The notes under the pieces are model-generated. The model saw only the letters and a list, made by a program, of their open reading frames with translations, did no database searches and was not told the origin of the DNA. DNA of 64,000 nucleotides, taken from the NCBI GenBank assembly GCA_006503475.1, contig RSEH01000108.1:85141-149140 (forward strand), written 5' to 3'. Position numbers and translations under genes: made by a program. Position 1 is the first letter of the stretch. Each line of letters starts with the position of its first letter. Positions 29,592 through 39,385 of this stretch are shown here, piece by piece. The DNA comes from Stentor roeselii. Taxonomy: Eukaryota > Ciliophora > Heterotrichea > Heterotrichida > Stentoridae.

Positions 29592-30113
29592 ATGGTAAAA
29601 CTTCTTCATTCAAGACTTGAAAGGTTTGCTAAACTTCGCAAGCTTGTCCCTGCAGTGGCTTCAACGAGTGGATACGTTTATGTAAGTCACATGCCTGCAG
29701 GTCTTGAAGAAGACGGGCTGCGCAAGTTCTTTAGTCAGTTCGGAAAAGTCCTGAAGGTCAAGGTAAGCAGGTCTAAAAAGACAGGCAGGTCAAAAGGCTA
29801 CAGTTTTGTTGAATTCGAGGAAAAAGAACCAGCTCGAATCGCAGCAAACACAATGCACGGTTTTTTACTATTCGGAAAGCAGCTTGTTTGTCAATACTTA
29901 GACGAGGTGCACAAGTTCACCATGTTTCCCAACAAAAAGAACGTGAAAGACAAGTACCCAGAATTCAAAGAAAGGTACAACTCTCAAGAAAGCCTTGAAA
30001 GAACAAGAGACCGTGTCAAGCGATTGATAGAAAATGAGAAGATTTTAAGACAAAAACTAGAAGAAGCAGGAATTTCTTATAATTTCCCAGGATACGCTGC
30101 ATTAGTTAAATGA
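29592..30113 (+). CDS. NIFK/Nop15-like nucleolar RRM protein, 173 aa
   Basis: One RNA recognition motif at residues ~27-105 with RNP2 (YVYVSHM) and RNP1 (KGYSFVEF). The surrounding text is diagnostic of the NIFK/Nop15 family: 'LRKFFSQFGKVLKVKVSRSKKTGRSKGYSFVEF', then a 'LLFGKQLVCQYL' strand and a basic C-terminal region. The yeast protein is a 60S ribosomal-subunit assembly factor in the nucleolus. Length is close to yeast Nop15 (220 aa) and below human NIFK. The first ATG is used and the stop is TGA. The next gene starts 29 bp downstream on the same strand. Confidence 0.9.
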   Translation: MVKLLHSRLERFAKLRKLVPAVASTSGYVYVSHMPAGLEEDGLRKFFSQFGKVLKVKVSRSKKTGRSKGYSFVEFEEKEPARIAANTMHGFLLFGKQLVCQYLDEVHKFTMFPNKKNVKDKYPEFKERYNSQESLERTRDRVKRLIENEKILRQKLEEAGISYNFPGYAALVK

Positions 30114-30142
30114 GTAGTTAGAGATATCTTCTTTTACGATAA

Positions 30143-30646
30143 ATGGAAAAAGAGTACCTCAAGTCTCTTAGCTTGAAAGATTTGAAAGAACTGGCAGAGT
30201 CTCAACATGAAACTTTAAGGCTGACAACGTCGAATGAACAGCAATTCAGACAAAAAGTCCTGAAAGTAAAAAAAGATTTAAAGGACTTCATGAAATCTGA
30301 AAATAGCAAATTCATCGAAATGGAAGACATTCAAGAATTCACGGCAGTGACAAGAAACATCAGAAACCTGGGGTTAGGAATCATGGTACCTTCCTTTATA
30401 GCAGCTTGTTACCTGAAGCGTATTCCAGGTTTTCGTAAGATTTCAAGAAACTCCGAGATTTTTTTAAGACTTTTCATGTTTTTCGCACCTGTCGGTGGGA
30501 TCTACAGTTACAGCATCGATCAAAACAACCGTTTTGCAGCTTATTTCGATTACAAATACTCTTACCGAGTCCAGAAGTTCAACCAGACGAAAGACCCTCG
30601 AGACATCAACCCTTATTACAAAGACGAGTCCCAAGTGTCTTCTTAA
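30143..30646 (+). CDS. Membrane protein with coiled-coil N-terminus, 167 aa, unknown
   Basis: Residues 1-65 are charged and helical (LSLKDLKELAESQHETLRL). Two hydrophobic segments follow, at ~74-92 (LGLGIMVPSFIAACYL) and ~108-122 (FLRLFMFFAPVGGIYSYS), then a polar Tyr-rich tail (AYFDYKYSYRVQKFNQTKDPRDINPYY). The layout suggests a small organelle membrane protein, possibly mitochondrial, but this is inference. The family is not recognised. Confidence 0.75.
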   Translation: MEKEYLKSLSLKDLKELAESQHETLRLTTSNEQQFRQKVLKVKKDLKDFMKSENSKFIEMEDIQEFTAVTRNIRNLGLGIMVPSFIAACYLKRIPGFRKISRNSEIFLRLFMFFAPVGGIYSYSIDQNNRFAAYFDYKYSYRVQKFNQTKDPRDINPYYKDESQVSS

Positions 30647-30663
30647 TAATCTTGATAATCAAA

Positions 30664-31686
30664 ATGAAATCCTGCAACGTCCTAACCGAGGACAACGGCG
30701 TCCTTCTCACAAGCAAGTCTTCTGAAACCCGCGGGTGCCCTGCTTCAAACGTCTTATCCAACAATGAAAAAAGACTCTGGATCAGTCTTCCAGGCCTCCC
30801 GCAAGAACTCGTCTTTGACCTGAGCCGTGCAAAGCTTCGGCCTGAATTGTGCAAAGGCTTCGGGTGGTTCTGTTGGCACTCTTATAAATCTAACCCTGCA
30901 CTTGTCGAACTCTGGGCAAGTCAAGATGGAACCCGCTGGACTCAATGGGCAGAGTTTCAGGCGAAAGCGGAAAGTGGAGAGAATTTGTTTCGAATTAAAC
31001 CTTTGCCGAAAATGTTTTTGTTTTTGAAAGTAGTTATTCGAGAAACTTTTGGAGCTGGAAATACTTATATGAATCAGGTTCTTTTGTATGAAGAATTTTC
31101 TGAAGTTTTGAAAAGTGAGGAACAGAATTTTGAATTGTTTAAAGGAACAAATTTTAGTAGTTTTGAGGAAAATGTGAAAAATTTGGCGGATTTTGAAAAT
31201 AGTTTGGTGGGAAAAGGGGTTCCTATTGGAAGGCCACCGCAGATGGTGACTAAAGTTGATGAAGTTGGAAAGATTCGAAAGGAAATCAAGGGTTGGGCGC
31301 GGGATATGGAAAATATGCAGAAAGCGATTGAAAATATTGCTAATCAAGTTGAAAGGATTGGTGAAAATGTCAGTTTTCGTGGAAATAGAAGTTTGATACA
31401 GGAGATTAAAGATGAACTTGGAAAAACTAATCGATCTGAAACTGAAAGTTTAAGGGCTAATGTGAATGATAGGCTTGAAAGTGTTTTTAAGAGTGAAATA
31501 GAACGTTGGCAAAAGAGAGTTTTGGAACCTGATTTTTTAATGATTAATAGAATGATTGGAGCATCGAGCAGATGTCCTCAGGAGATTCTTGGAAGAATTG
31601 ATGAGAAACTTAGGAGGAAAGCCTTTTTGATTAGGAAAAAAGATATTTTGCAGAAACTTGCGGGGTATAAACCGAAAAGGAATTAA
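30664..31686 (+). CDS. Galactose-binding-like (F5/8C or SUN-like) domain plus coiled coil, 340 aa
   Basis: I use the ATG at 30664; the open frame begins 12 bp earlier only through TTG. Residues ~1-145 resemble the jelly-roll domains of discoidin/SUN/CEP104-type proteins: 'SETRGCPASNVL', 'RLWISLPGLPQELVFDLS', 'SYKSNPALVELWASQDGTRWTQW' and 'FLFLKVVIRETFGAGNTYMNQVLLYEE' follow the order of ligand-binding strands. The rest is coiled coil (KIRKEIKGWARDMENMQKAI) with a basic end. There is no TM segment, so it is unlikely to be a nuclear-envelope SUN protein; a ciliary or cytoskeletal role is possible. The start is 17 bp after the upstream stop. Confidence 0.7.
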   Translation: MKSCNVLTEDNGVLLTSKSSETRGCPASNVLSNNEKRLWISLPGLPQELVFDLSRAKLRPELCKGFGWFCWHSYKSNPALVELWASQDGTRWTQWAEFQAKAESGENLFRIKPLPKMFLFLKVVIRETFGAGNTYMNQVLLYEEFSEVLKSEEQNFELFKGTNFSSFEENVKNLADFENSLVGKGVPIGRPPQMVTKVDEVGKIRKEIKGWARDMENMQKAIENIANQVERIGENVSFRGNRSLIQEIKDELGKTNRSETESLRANVNDRLESVFKSEIERWQKRVLEPDFLMINRMIGASSRCPQEILGRIDEKLRRKAFLIRKKDILQKLAGYKPKRN

Positions 31687-32108
31687 TGTAATTAGAAGGA
31701 TTGAGATGGTTTATTTGATGAGTGGCAATTGAGGTAGTGTGATTTATTAAAATTTTTATTAGATGTTTGGAGAATCAAAAGTTTATTGTTTAAGTTTTGA
31801 GGAAGAGTTTTTGATAAACATTTACTTGAAAAATAGAAAAAATGGCAATTTTTATCAATACCAATAAAGGTGAATTATTTCAACAAAACTTGATTCTAAA
31901 TGTTTGAACTTAAAATATAGACTGAAGGTAAATACTTCAAGAAATATTAAGTTATTTCTACCTATTTCTGATACTATTCCTAGATTTTTCGGTAATCCTT
32001 ATTCCAAGATTAAAATACAAGTGAATGTATTTATTTAAAGATATAAGTAAATATATATTAATCTGCTAAAATCAATTCAAACATGAAAACTAATCATTAC
32101 TCAGCGAT
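31687..32108. other. Convergent intergenic region, 422 bp, nothing recognised
   Basis: AT-rich sequence between the 3' ends of the galactose-binding-like gene (plus) and the Kelch receptor gene (minus). I found no coding frame, RNA gene or repeat. It marks the change from the dense block to looser spacing. Confidence 0.6.
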
Positions 32109-35100
32109 TTACACCCAAGTAGGAACAAGAGAGTTACTTGCTGGGGTAATTTTAAAATTTTTAACTTTAATCCTCAGGTCTTCAAACTCAGATTTCCTTT
32201 TTTGAAAATCTTCTAACATTTTTTTCTCAAATCTCTTAATTGCTAGTTTTTTCAGAAAAACTAATTCAACTTTTTCCACAAGGTTCATCACGCCAATGAA
32301 AGCTGCCATAAGTCCAAAAACCGAGCCAAGTAAACTTCCGATAAATCCAAGCCAGTCCTGCTTGATAAGTCTTTGAGTTTCCATCGCGTTTTCACTTTGG
32401 ACTAGGACAACTTTTAAAGCAAGTCCGTTTAAAATGTTTACTCTGTCTTTTACTTACCTTTCATAATTCGCAAGCGACCCAATCTTCGGCTCTTCATAAG
32501 AAGAAATATGAAATCCAGTTATTTTCTCTTTCCACTTACTTGATTCTGAGCGGAAGACCTGAATAAGAGATACAGATGGGGTGAAACGATATGAAACTAT
32601 TGAGGGGTCATACCCTCTAAAGACAGTATCAGGTGAAGAAGTAGTGAAAGTCATCATTTGGCTGCTAATTTGATTCGGTATAGAAGAGTCAGCAGTGATA
32701 TTAATCGTAATTGAAGACGAATAGCTTCTATATTCCTTAGAATTTACAAAAATTTCAGCTTTTTCTGAAACAATTTTCATTTTTTCATATACCACAAGTA
32801 TGCTACAAGTTTCAGTTGTAACTTTGCAGGTCATTTGATATTTGAGATAATCCAGACCTACATCTTGATAATGAATATCTGGATGACACGAGTCATTTTT
32901 AACACACTCTCCTCCATAAATATAAAAACTGATGTTTAAAGATAAAGAATCTGAGACTATTTCCTCCTTCAAAGTAACAACTGGAATCAGAGCACGGTAC
33001 TCCTGCAAGTTGTCCATTCGAAATCCAATAAGCGCACTGATCACCAAAACCAAAGCGACCAACAAAAAGATGACAGAAAAGATTCCTCCAATGGGAGTTT
33101 TGTTATAGATGATAGGAATGCCAAGACACTTATTATGTTCTTTAGAAAAAACATCAATACAGCTCAAGTAGTTCCAAACCACACGATAAAAGAAAAGGCT
33201 GCAAGCAAGAAGAGTGAGTAAAGCGGAAAAACAGAGCCAAAGAGCTTTGTTGACTTTTAGGATGGTCTCCTTGTCGCTGCTGTATTCGTCTGGCTGGACT
33301 GACTTGTTGTAATCTAGAATAATATCTCTATGAGGAAAAATTGAACCGATGGGGCACTTGAAGCCATTTGGACAGTCTAAACAATTGAAAGCTCCTTCAA
33401 CGCTTGAAAATGTTCCATATGGGCAAGGAATGCATTGGTCTATATTTGAAGACCCGAGAGTTTTGCTAAAACTTCCTTTTGGACAGTTAACACAATTCTT
33501 TTTATCTGAATATGTTCCCTTCCCACATAATTTTCCTGTAGAATCAAACCCATCGCTATAGTCAAGTGAAAAATTTGGAACATCGGTTACTTCAACTTTA
33601 AAGAGATTGTTAGAAACGATTTTTAGAGTTTTGTAATGCTCGATTTTGCCACCTCCTCCGAAAATATAAAGAGATTTGTTGAAATGGGCTATAGAATGGT
33701 CGTAAATATTCAGATCTGAAGGTCCTTCCAGAAAATCACAGTTGTTGTCTTCGAGATTGAAAAGAGTAAAAGGTTTCAACATGTTGCTATTGTAAATGTG
33801 TCCTCCAAATGACAAGATTTTGTTTCCTTGTTTCCAAGATGAAGACTTGGCCTTGATGATGCAGGCCGTGTTTTTCACCTCTCGAATGGTAGCATTGTAA
33901 GAAAGAGATTCATTAAAGAACCTGATGGTTATTGTGTAGTTACTCGGGGTTGAAACGAAGTCCATGCCGCCTGTGAAGATGATTTCCGCGACATTCTCCT
34001 CTATTTCTTGCGCCCAGCACTTAACACTATTGAAGTTATTTTTCGTGAGTTTTACTTCAAGTATCTTCAATTCATTATCCTCGAAATTATAAACCCAGAT
34101 ATCATTAAAACCTTTATCATAACTTTTTCCTCCAATAATAAACAACCAGTTGTTTAAAGACACAAGGCAAGCCGAGTTCCTTCCTTGGATCAAAGTCCCT
34201 GAAGGCGAAATTTTATACCACTTTAAATACGGTTCATGAAAAAAATACAAATCATTCAGCAACCCGCCTTCATTTTCCCCTCCAAAGACCACAAAGCGAT
34301 TTCCACCAATTTTAGTTGAAGCGAAATGTTTTCTCTTTGTAGGGACTTCCCCAAGAGGAGTAACAAATTCCCAAGTTTTATGAATCAAGTCGAATCTCCA
34401 CATATCAGAGTAAATATTTTCAGTATCGTGTAAATATCCTGAAGTACCTCCAAAGACGTACATGAAAGTGTTGATCACATGAGCACAATGTGAAAATCTT
34501 TCAGTAGGAGTTAAGAAGTTTTTGCTGAGTTCTTGAACTTTTATGGGATCTTGAGAGAAATCAAGGGTATATACTGAGTTGAAAATGCCTTTTTCATCTC
34601 GGCCGTATAGATAGTAGCCTTTTGACCCGATTAGGACTGAAGCTGACAAAACTCTGATTAATTCAGCACTGAGGCTCACTAATGACCATTTTTTTCTCTC
34701 GAAGTTAAATTTGTTTACTTTGTTAGAAGCTGATTGAGTTTCGATGATTGCACCGAAGAGGATGAACATATCTCCATTGTAGACGAAGACTGAGTGAAGA
34801 CTTATCGGAGGGGGTTTTTCGCCGATAGTTTCTACGACTTCCCATTCCTCAGAGTTCAAATCATATCTGTAGAGGTTGTTGTCATAGGCTTCACCGTCTG
34901 AACTACTTCCGAAGTAATAAAGAGATTCGTTATAATAAGCAAGGGTGCACTGCATCCGATTTTTAGGCATTTTTCCTGAATTTTTCATTTTCGTTGAATG
35001 AAGATTTTCCATATCAATTCTGCTTATAACTTACAAATATAAATCGTTGTTGTATCCTTTTTCAGTTATCCCTCCAAAGATACCGACATAGTTAATTCCC

Positions 35101-35519
35101 TTGAAATTGAATGAGGAGTACCCTGCGTTTATGATATTTCCAACTAAACTACCTGAAATTTTTTCGTAAGTCCAAGATGATGTGTCGAGATTAAATGCAA
35201 AAACATCTGAACAGGTCCCAAAGACAAAGATTTTTCGGTCTTGTCTTAAGAATAAAAAATGACCTTCGTAGGAACTTGGCTTCATTTCAGATGTCGATCG
35301 AATTGTGTGAAATTCGTTCGTTTTCAAGTTGAATGAACGCACTTGTGAATGAGCGAAATCAGATGAGGACTCTCGACCACCTATTGTGATTATCTGATCG
35401 TTTTGAATGTCGTAAACTGCTGATGAGTCTATCATCGCTCTTGGTGGAGACTTGGATTGAGGGATCTGGGTCACTTCAAATGAAAAGATGGACTGGAGCA
35501 AGATTAGAATCCTCATCAT
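32109..35519 (-). CDS. Kelch-repeat, Cys-rich transmembrane surface protein, 1126 aa, two 15-nt introns
   Basis: Three uninterrupted frames join when two 15-nt introns (35020-35034 and 32443-32457) are removed; both keep frame. A signal peptide (MMRILILLQSIFSFEV) starts it. Two stretches of Kelch propellers follow (IITIGGRESS, YYFGSSSDGEAYDNNLYRYDL, YVFGGTSGYLHDTENIYSDMWRFD, VVFGGENEGGLLNDLYFF, FIIGGKSYDKGFNDIWVY). An ephrin-receptor-like Cys-rich module comes next (CGKGTYSDKKNCVNCPKGSF, CIPCPYGTFSSVEGAFNCLDCP). A TM helix (ALWLCFSALLTLLACSLFF) follows, then a second (IFSVIFLLVALVLVISALIGF), an extracellular β-rich region and a C-terminal TM (WLGFIGSLLGSVFGLMAAFIGVM). It is probably a cell-surface receptor or adhesin; no ligand can be inferred. 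Confidence 0.9.
32443..32457 (-). other. 15-nt intron 2 of the Kelch surface-protein gene
   Basis: Coding strand GTAAGTAAAAGACAG. Its removal joins ANYER to VNILNGLALKVV and skips an in-frame TAA. A at position 10 is conserved. Confidence 0.9.
35020..35034 (-). other. 15-nt intron 1 of the Kelch surface-protein gene
   Basis: Coding strand GTAAGTTATAAGCAG. Removal joins NNDLYL to IDMENLHS and skips an in-frame TAA. A at position 10 is conserved. Confidence 0.92.
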
Positions 35520-36168
35520 TTTGTGGTTTATTAAATCAAAATTTTTTCTTAAATTTTTGATTCAATATTTGAGGTTTAATGATTATTTTTAAATCATTTA
35601 TAGATATTACTACAAGCATTACTTTAAGGACCTTATAATAATTACAATTATACCAGGGTAGCAAGTTTTAGAATATTGGAAGGTTATTTTATTTAAATTC
35701 ACGAATCTCTTTGTTTCAATTTATTATGTTTAAGTTAATTATTTGGATAGTTTTATGAATTTCTGGGTGAGTTTAAAGTTTTAATTGATTATATCAGCTT
35801 AATTCCTGATATCATGGAATTAAAAACGCTTAGATTATATATTCGGTCTTTTAAAATTGAATGGAATGTCTGAAGATTTATTATTGAAGTTGATTATAAG
35901 ATTTAAGCTTTTGTAGTTAAAAAAAACTCAAATTATTTGGTAAAGTGTTGTTTATATTTTTGATTTTGTTATATAGCTAAGTATTCAATGAAGAAAATTT
36001 TTTTTTACTTTGAATAATTTATCAAAATCTTAAGATGCAATTAATACAAATAGATGATATGAAATCAAAAAATATATTCTATTATATCAATAAAATTCTT
36101 TAAACATTTCCTTTTACTTTTCTTAAAAATTATTTCTAATTTTACTCAATCATTATTTAAACACCTAC
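35520..36168. other. AT-rich intergenic region, 649 bp
   Basis: Upstream of the Kelch surface-protein gene and downstream of the 7TM gene, both minus strand. Very AT-rich with A and T runs. No coding frame, RNA or repeat recognised. Confidence 0.6.
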
Positions 36169-37002
36169 TTATTTATTATTGATAGAACCACTAGGCACAA
36201 AGCAATAATATTCTTCATTTTTTCTATTTAGGACAAGTTTAACATCTTGATGATTGACAAAAATCAGAAAATTGCAAAAGCCCTCAAGACTATTGATGAT
36301 AAATGCAATAATATTAACTTCAGGTATATTTTCACCAAACTCTTCAATCACCCTGCATATAGTGATAGGTGTATAAACAATAAAAAGCATCATAGGATAA
36401 TATTTTATCCTTTTAATTAATTGATCCTCTGCTCCTCCAATGAGAATTGTGAGTTTTTTTGAAACAAGTAATGAAATAAAAGTATTATAGCTTATAGTTC
36501 CCCATACCAGACAATAAGCCAAACCTATTCTGAGCAGCAATGACTCTTTTTCATTAGATTTCTCGTTTTTGATCCAGCACCATGCACCTGACTTTCCATA
36601 AAAACCAAATTCAAGTGGAATTAAACTTAATGCAATACAGAAAACTATGATAATGGAAAATGGCACAGTAAGACCGTATTTTAGTGGAGAATTTTCTTTT
36701 ATTACAACTGAGTACATTTCGAATGAGATATACGAGAGCCAAAACATGTTTACTATGGCAGTAGTTTGGTTTATGAAACCTTGTATTGTACATAGAAGCT
36801 GGGATGATAATATTACTGCAGGAATGATTCGATTGAGAAATAGAGCGAATTCTATAATTGACAAAACTAGAACTAGTTTAAAGTGACTATTTCTTCTAAT
36901 AAATTCAGAATAAATGCAAACTATGATTATAAAGAAGCAGGAAAGAAAGCTTAGGCATGAGAATGGTAATACAATATAATAATCAAGGTATGCTATTCCC
37001 AT
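36169..37002 (-). CDS. cAMP-receptor-like seven-transmembrane protein, 277 aa
   Basis: Seven hydrophobic helices are visible: IVLPFSCLSFLSCFFIIIVCIY, FKLVLVLSIIEFALFL, IQGFINQTTAIVNMFWLSYISFEM, YGLTVPFSIIIVFCIALSLIPL, RIGLAYCLVWGTISYNTFISLL, YPMMLFIVYTPITICRVI and IIAFIINSLEGFCNFLIFV. The loop before helix 5 has 'KSGAWCWIKNEKS', the conserved C-W site of the cAMP-receptor/secretin-like GPCR group known from Dictyostelium and ciliates, and the paired Cys in 'SSQLLCTIQG' is present. The length fits that group. It is expected at the plasma membrane as a G-protein-coupled receptor; the ligand is unknown. Confidence 0.85.
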   Translation of the reverse strand: MGIAYLDYYIVLPFSCLSFLSCFFIIIVCIYSEFIRRNSHFKLVLVLSIIEFALFLNRIIPAVILSSQLLCTIQGFINQTTAIVNMFWLSYISFEMYSVVIKENSPLKYGLTVPFSIIIVFCIALSLIPLEFGFYGKSGAWCWIKNEKSNEKESLLLRIGLAYCLVWGTISYNTFISLLVSKKLTILIGGAEDQLIKRIKYYPMMLFIVYTPITICRVIEEFGENIPEVNIIAFIINSLEGFCNFLIFVNHQDVKLVLNRKNEEYYCFVPSGSINNK

Positions 37003-37680
37003 TTTATATGAAATATGTAATTTCTCGATAAGAATCTTATTACTCTTTGCAACTAAAATGATATATTAATTTATTACTTTTCCCTGAATTCAACAATCTA
37101 GAATCTTAAACTTATCGAAAATCTTGAAGTTACATGCTAAGTCAGAGTTTCTGATCAATATACGAGATTATTTTGAAGCATGATTCTCAAATGTCTTTAT
37201 TATATTTAAATCTATTCCTCTGATGATAGTATAGCAGATTATTGATTTTCGAATCAAAAATTATATTATTAAAGACATCAACTATTTAAATAAAGCTTTT
37301 AACATAATATATGAACTATTTCTATTTGTTTCACAAAAGATTACCTTTGCGAAATTACATTCGAAGTATTTTTTTTACCTTCATAATATTATTAAGCGCC
37401 ATTCGATTAATTTGATTAAAAGGAATATGTCATCATCATTCCATACAAACATAAAGGGTAGTTATAAATAATTTTATAATAAATTGAATTCAATATCAAA
37501 AAAAAGAAATACAGAAATACTCAAACATCAATATAAAACACTAAATAGCTGAAGAAATTGATTATGTAAATGAATTTGATCAATATCTTAAAAATAACTC
37601 TCATGTCATATTTAGATACTAACAAAACTAAAATAATTCTATATTTCCATTATACTAAATTATAGACACTTACTATAAAA
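37003..37680. other. Divergent intergenic region, 678 bp
   Basis: Between the starts of the 7TM gene (minus) and the Cys-cluster gene (plus). Strongly AT-rich; no coding frame, RNA gene or repeat array recognised. It should hold both promoters. Confidence 0.6.
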
Positions 37681-38844
37681 ATGAAAAGAGGATTCGAATT
37701 TAATTTTAACCCTGAGTTGAAAGCAAGTGTTAAAAACTCAAGCCAATATCTCAAAAAAAAAGATTCGAATATAAAAGCAAACGATACTAAAATCGAGAAT
37801 ATATCAAAAGAAAAAGAATCAAAAATAAATCCAAGTCAAAATATAATGATCATTCAAAATGATTCCAAAGAAAAAGAAACAATCCCCACAAGAGAATTCA
37901 TGACACCAAGCAATATCCAAGCTTTGAAGCAAGAAAGAGGTAGAAGTTTTCAAAATTCAAATAATATTCGTTGCTTTAGTTGTAATGAGAGTCTTAAGGC
38001 AAACAAAAATCTATTATTTCACTGCAAAGCGCATATTTATTGCAATGTTTGCATAACTAAACCTATAAACCCAGAAAAAATCAGAAGAGAATGCACAAAA
38101 TGTTTCGACGAACTGCAAACTCGGTGCCCTAAAAGTAATTTAAGAAGTCAAAGTAAACCTTTCAATCAACTTGACGACTCTATAAATAAATTTTCAAATA
38201 CCTCAGTTATATCTCATCGAGAATTAGAAATATCAAAGCTTCCAAACAATAGATTTAATATTACTGGAGCACAGACACCAGTTTCTAGATATAATGAAAA
38301 GATCTACCAAAAAAATGTTTTCATGCCTTTTCATAGAGTAGATCACTATCAAAAAGAGTATTATACTAATAGAATAAACACAAGCAATCTCTCTACAGTG
38401 AAAAATTCAAACCTCATCTATTCAAGATTAAGTTCGAAGGATTCAGATCAAAATCAAAGCATTTTACCGGTGGTGCCTGATTGTAATAACTGTAGAGGGA
38501 AGAAACAAGTTAAAGGATTTATGTGCAACCACAATTTTTGTAGTGTTTGTTTAACTTATAGTTGCTGTTCAAATATTTATGATTTTTTTTTACAGCATAA
38601 AGTATTTTCTGGGATCATTAATTACTCTTTCACTTATTATTGCCCAATATCTACTTGCAACTCTATCATTTCAGTTCCAACTGCAATGATTATTAATAAT
38701 TTAAAAGGGTTTAAGACTGATACTGGGATTTGTGAGAAATTCAAGAAATTTGACGGAATTTTGATATATTTTGAAAATAATATGAGAACTGCTGAAAAAT
38801 GGATTGCATTTTTTGATGGCTTTGCTTTTGAATTTATAATTTGA
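37681..38844 (+). CDS. Zinc-binding Cys/His-cluster protein, possibly RING/IBR-like, 387 aa
   Basis: The N-terminal ~95 residues are Lys/Asn/Ser-rich and disordered. Cluster 1 (about 99-142) reads RCFSCNES...LFHCKAHIYCNVC...CTKCFDEL with C-x2-C, C-x-x-H-x2-C-x2-C and C-x2-C spacing. A Ser/Asn-rich linker follows. Cluster 2 (about 265-325) reads PDCNNCRGK...GFMCNHNFCSVCLTYSCC...YYCPISTCNSII, again a C-x2-C ... C-x-H-x2-C-x2-C ... C-x4-C pattern. Both resemble cross-brace zinc modules of RING/IBR E3 ligases but do not match a standard RING cleanly. AT-rich codon use resembles the subtelomeric genes. Ubiquitin-ligase function is inference. Confidence 0.72.
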   Translation: MKRGFEFNFNPELKASVKNSSQYLKKKDSNIKANDTKIENISKEKESKINPSQNIMIIQNDSKEKETIPTREFMTPSNIQALKQERGRSFQNSNNIRCFSCNESLKANKNLLFHCKAHIYCNVCITKPINPEKIRRECTKCFDELQTRCPKSNLRSQSKPFNQLDDSINKFSNTSVISHRELEISKLPNNRFNITGAQTPVSRYNEKIYQKNVFMPFHRVDHYQKEYYTNRINTSNLSTVKNSNLIYSRLSSKDSDQNQSILPVVPDCNNCRGKKQVKGFMCNHNFCSVCLTYSCCSNIYDFFLQHKVFSGIINYSFTYYCPISTCNSIISVPTAMIINNLKGFKTDTGICEKFKKFDGILIYFENNMRTAEKWIAFFDGFAFEFII

Positions 38845-39385
38845 GTAGAGATAGGTATTTTTTTTAATATTGTTAGTTTTAACTTTAATTGATGCATTTA
38901 AATGATTCTTAGATTTTTTGTTTTTGAGACAGACAAACAAGATAAAATTAAAGTAATTCTAGTTGATTAGAATACTCTTTTCATAAAAATAAAACTTTGT
39001 TTGTAAAGAGAGATTATCTATAGTTATTTAATATAGAACTTTTTTTACCATAATTCCTTTGAATAGGCTCAACACAAAGTTTTTTAGACCAGCTGAATAT
39101 TTGGTATCCTTTATGAGTTAAGTAATATTCAGTTGTTTCTAATGAGATATTGCACTTTTATATCAAAGATGATGAGCCTTTATCCAGTTTATTTGGTCCG
39201 AATAGCTTCAATATATTTCAAACCTTAATTGAATCCACAAGTAAAAAAAATTAGAAGACTATCCGTACTAATGATTTATTTGATCAATGAATTAACCAAT
39301 AATTTGAATTGAAGTCACTTAAGCATTGTTCAGAGGGATTATTCATTTTCGCGAAATTAAATAAATTAATTGTTCTTGATTTATA
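38845..39385. other. AT-rich intergenic region, 541 bp
   Basis: Between two plus-strand genes. It contains short imperfect A/T runs and no supported coding frame, RNA gene or repeat. Confidence 0.6.

Noticed and set aside
30652-30663. Start of the galactose-binding-like protein at 30652
   Set aside because: The codon there is TTG; the first ATG is at 30664.
32385-32453. Separate small genes for the three Kelch-region frames
   Set aside because: Two 15-nt introns with good GT/AG ends restore one continuous reading frame with signal peptide, Kelch, Cys-rich and TM parts.
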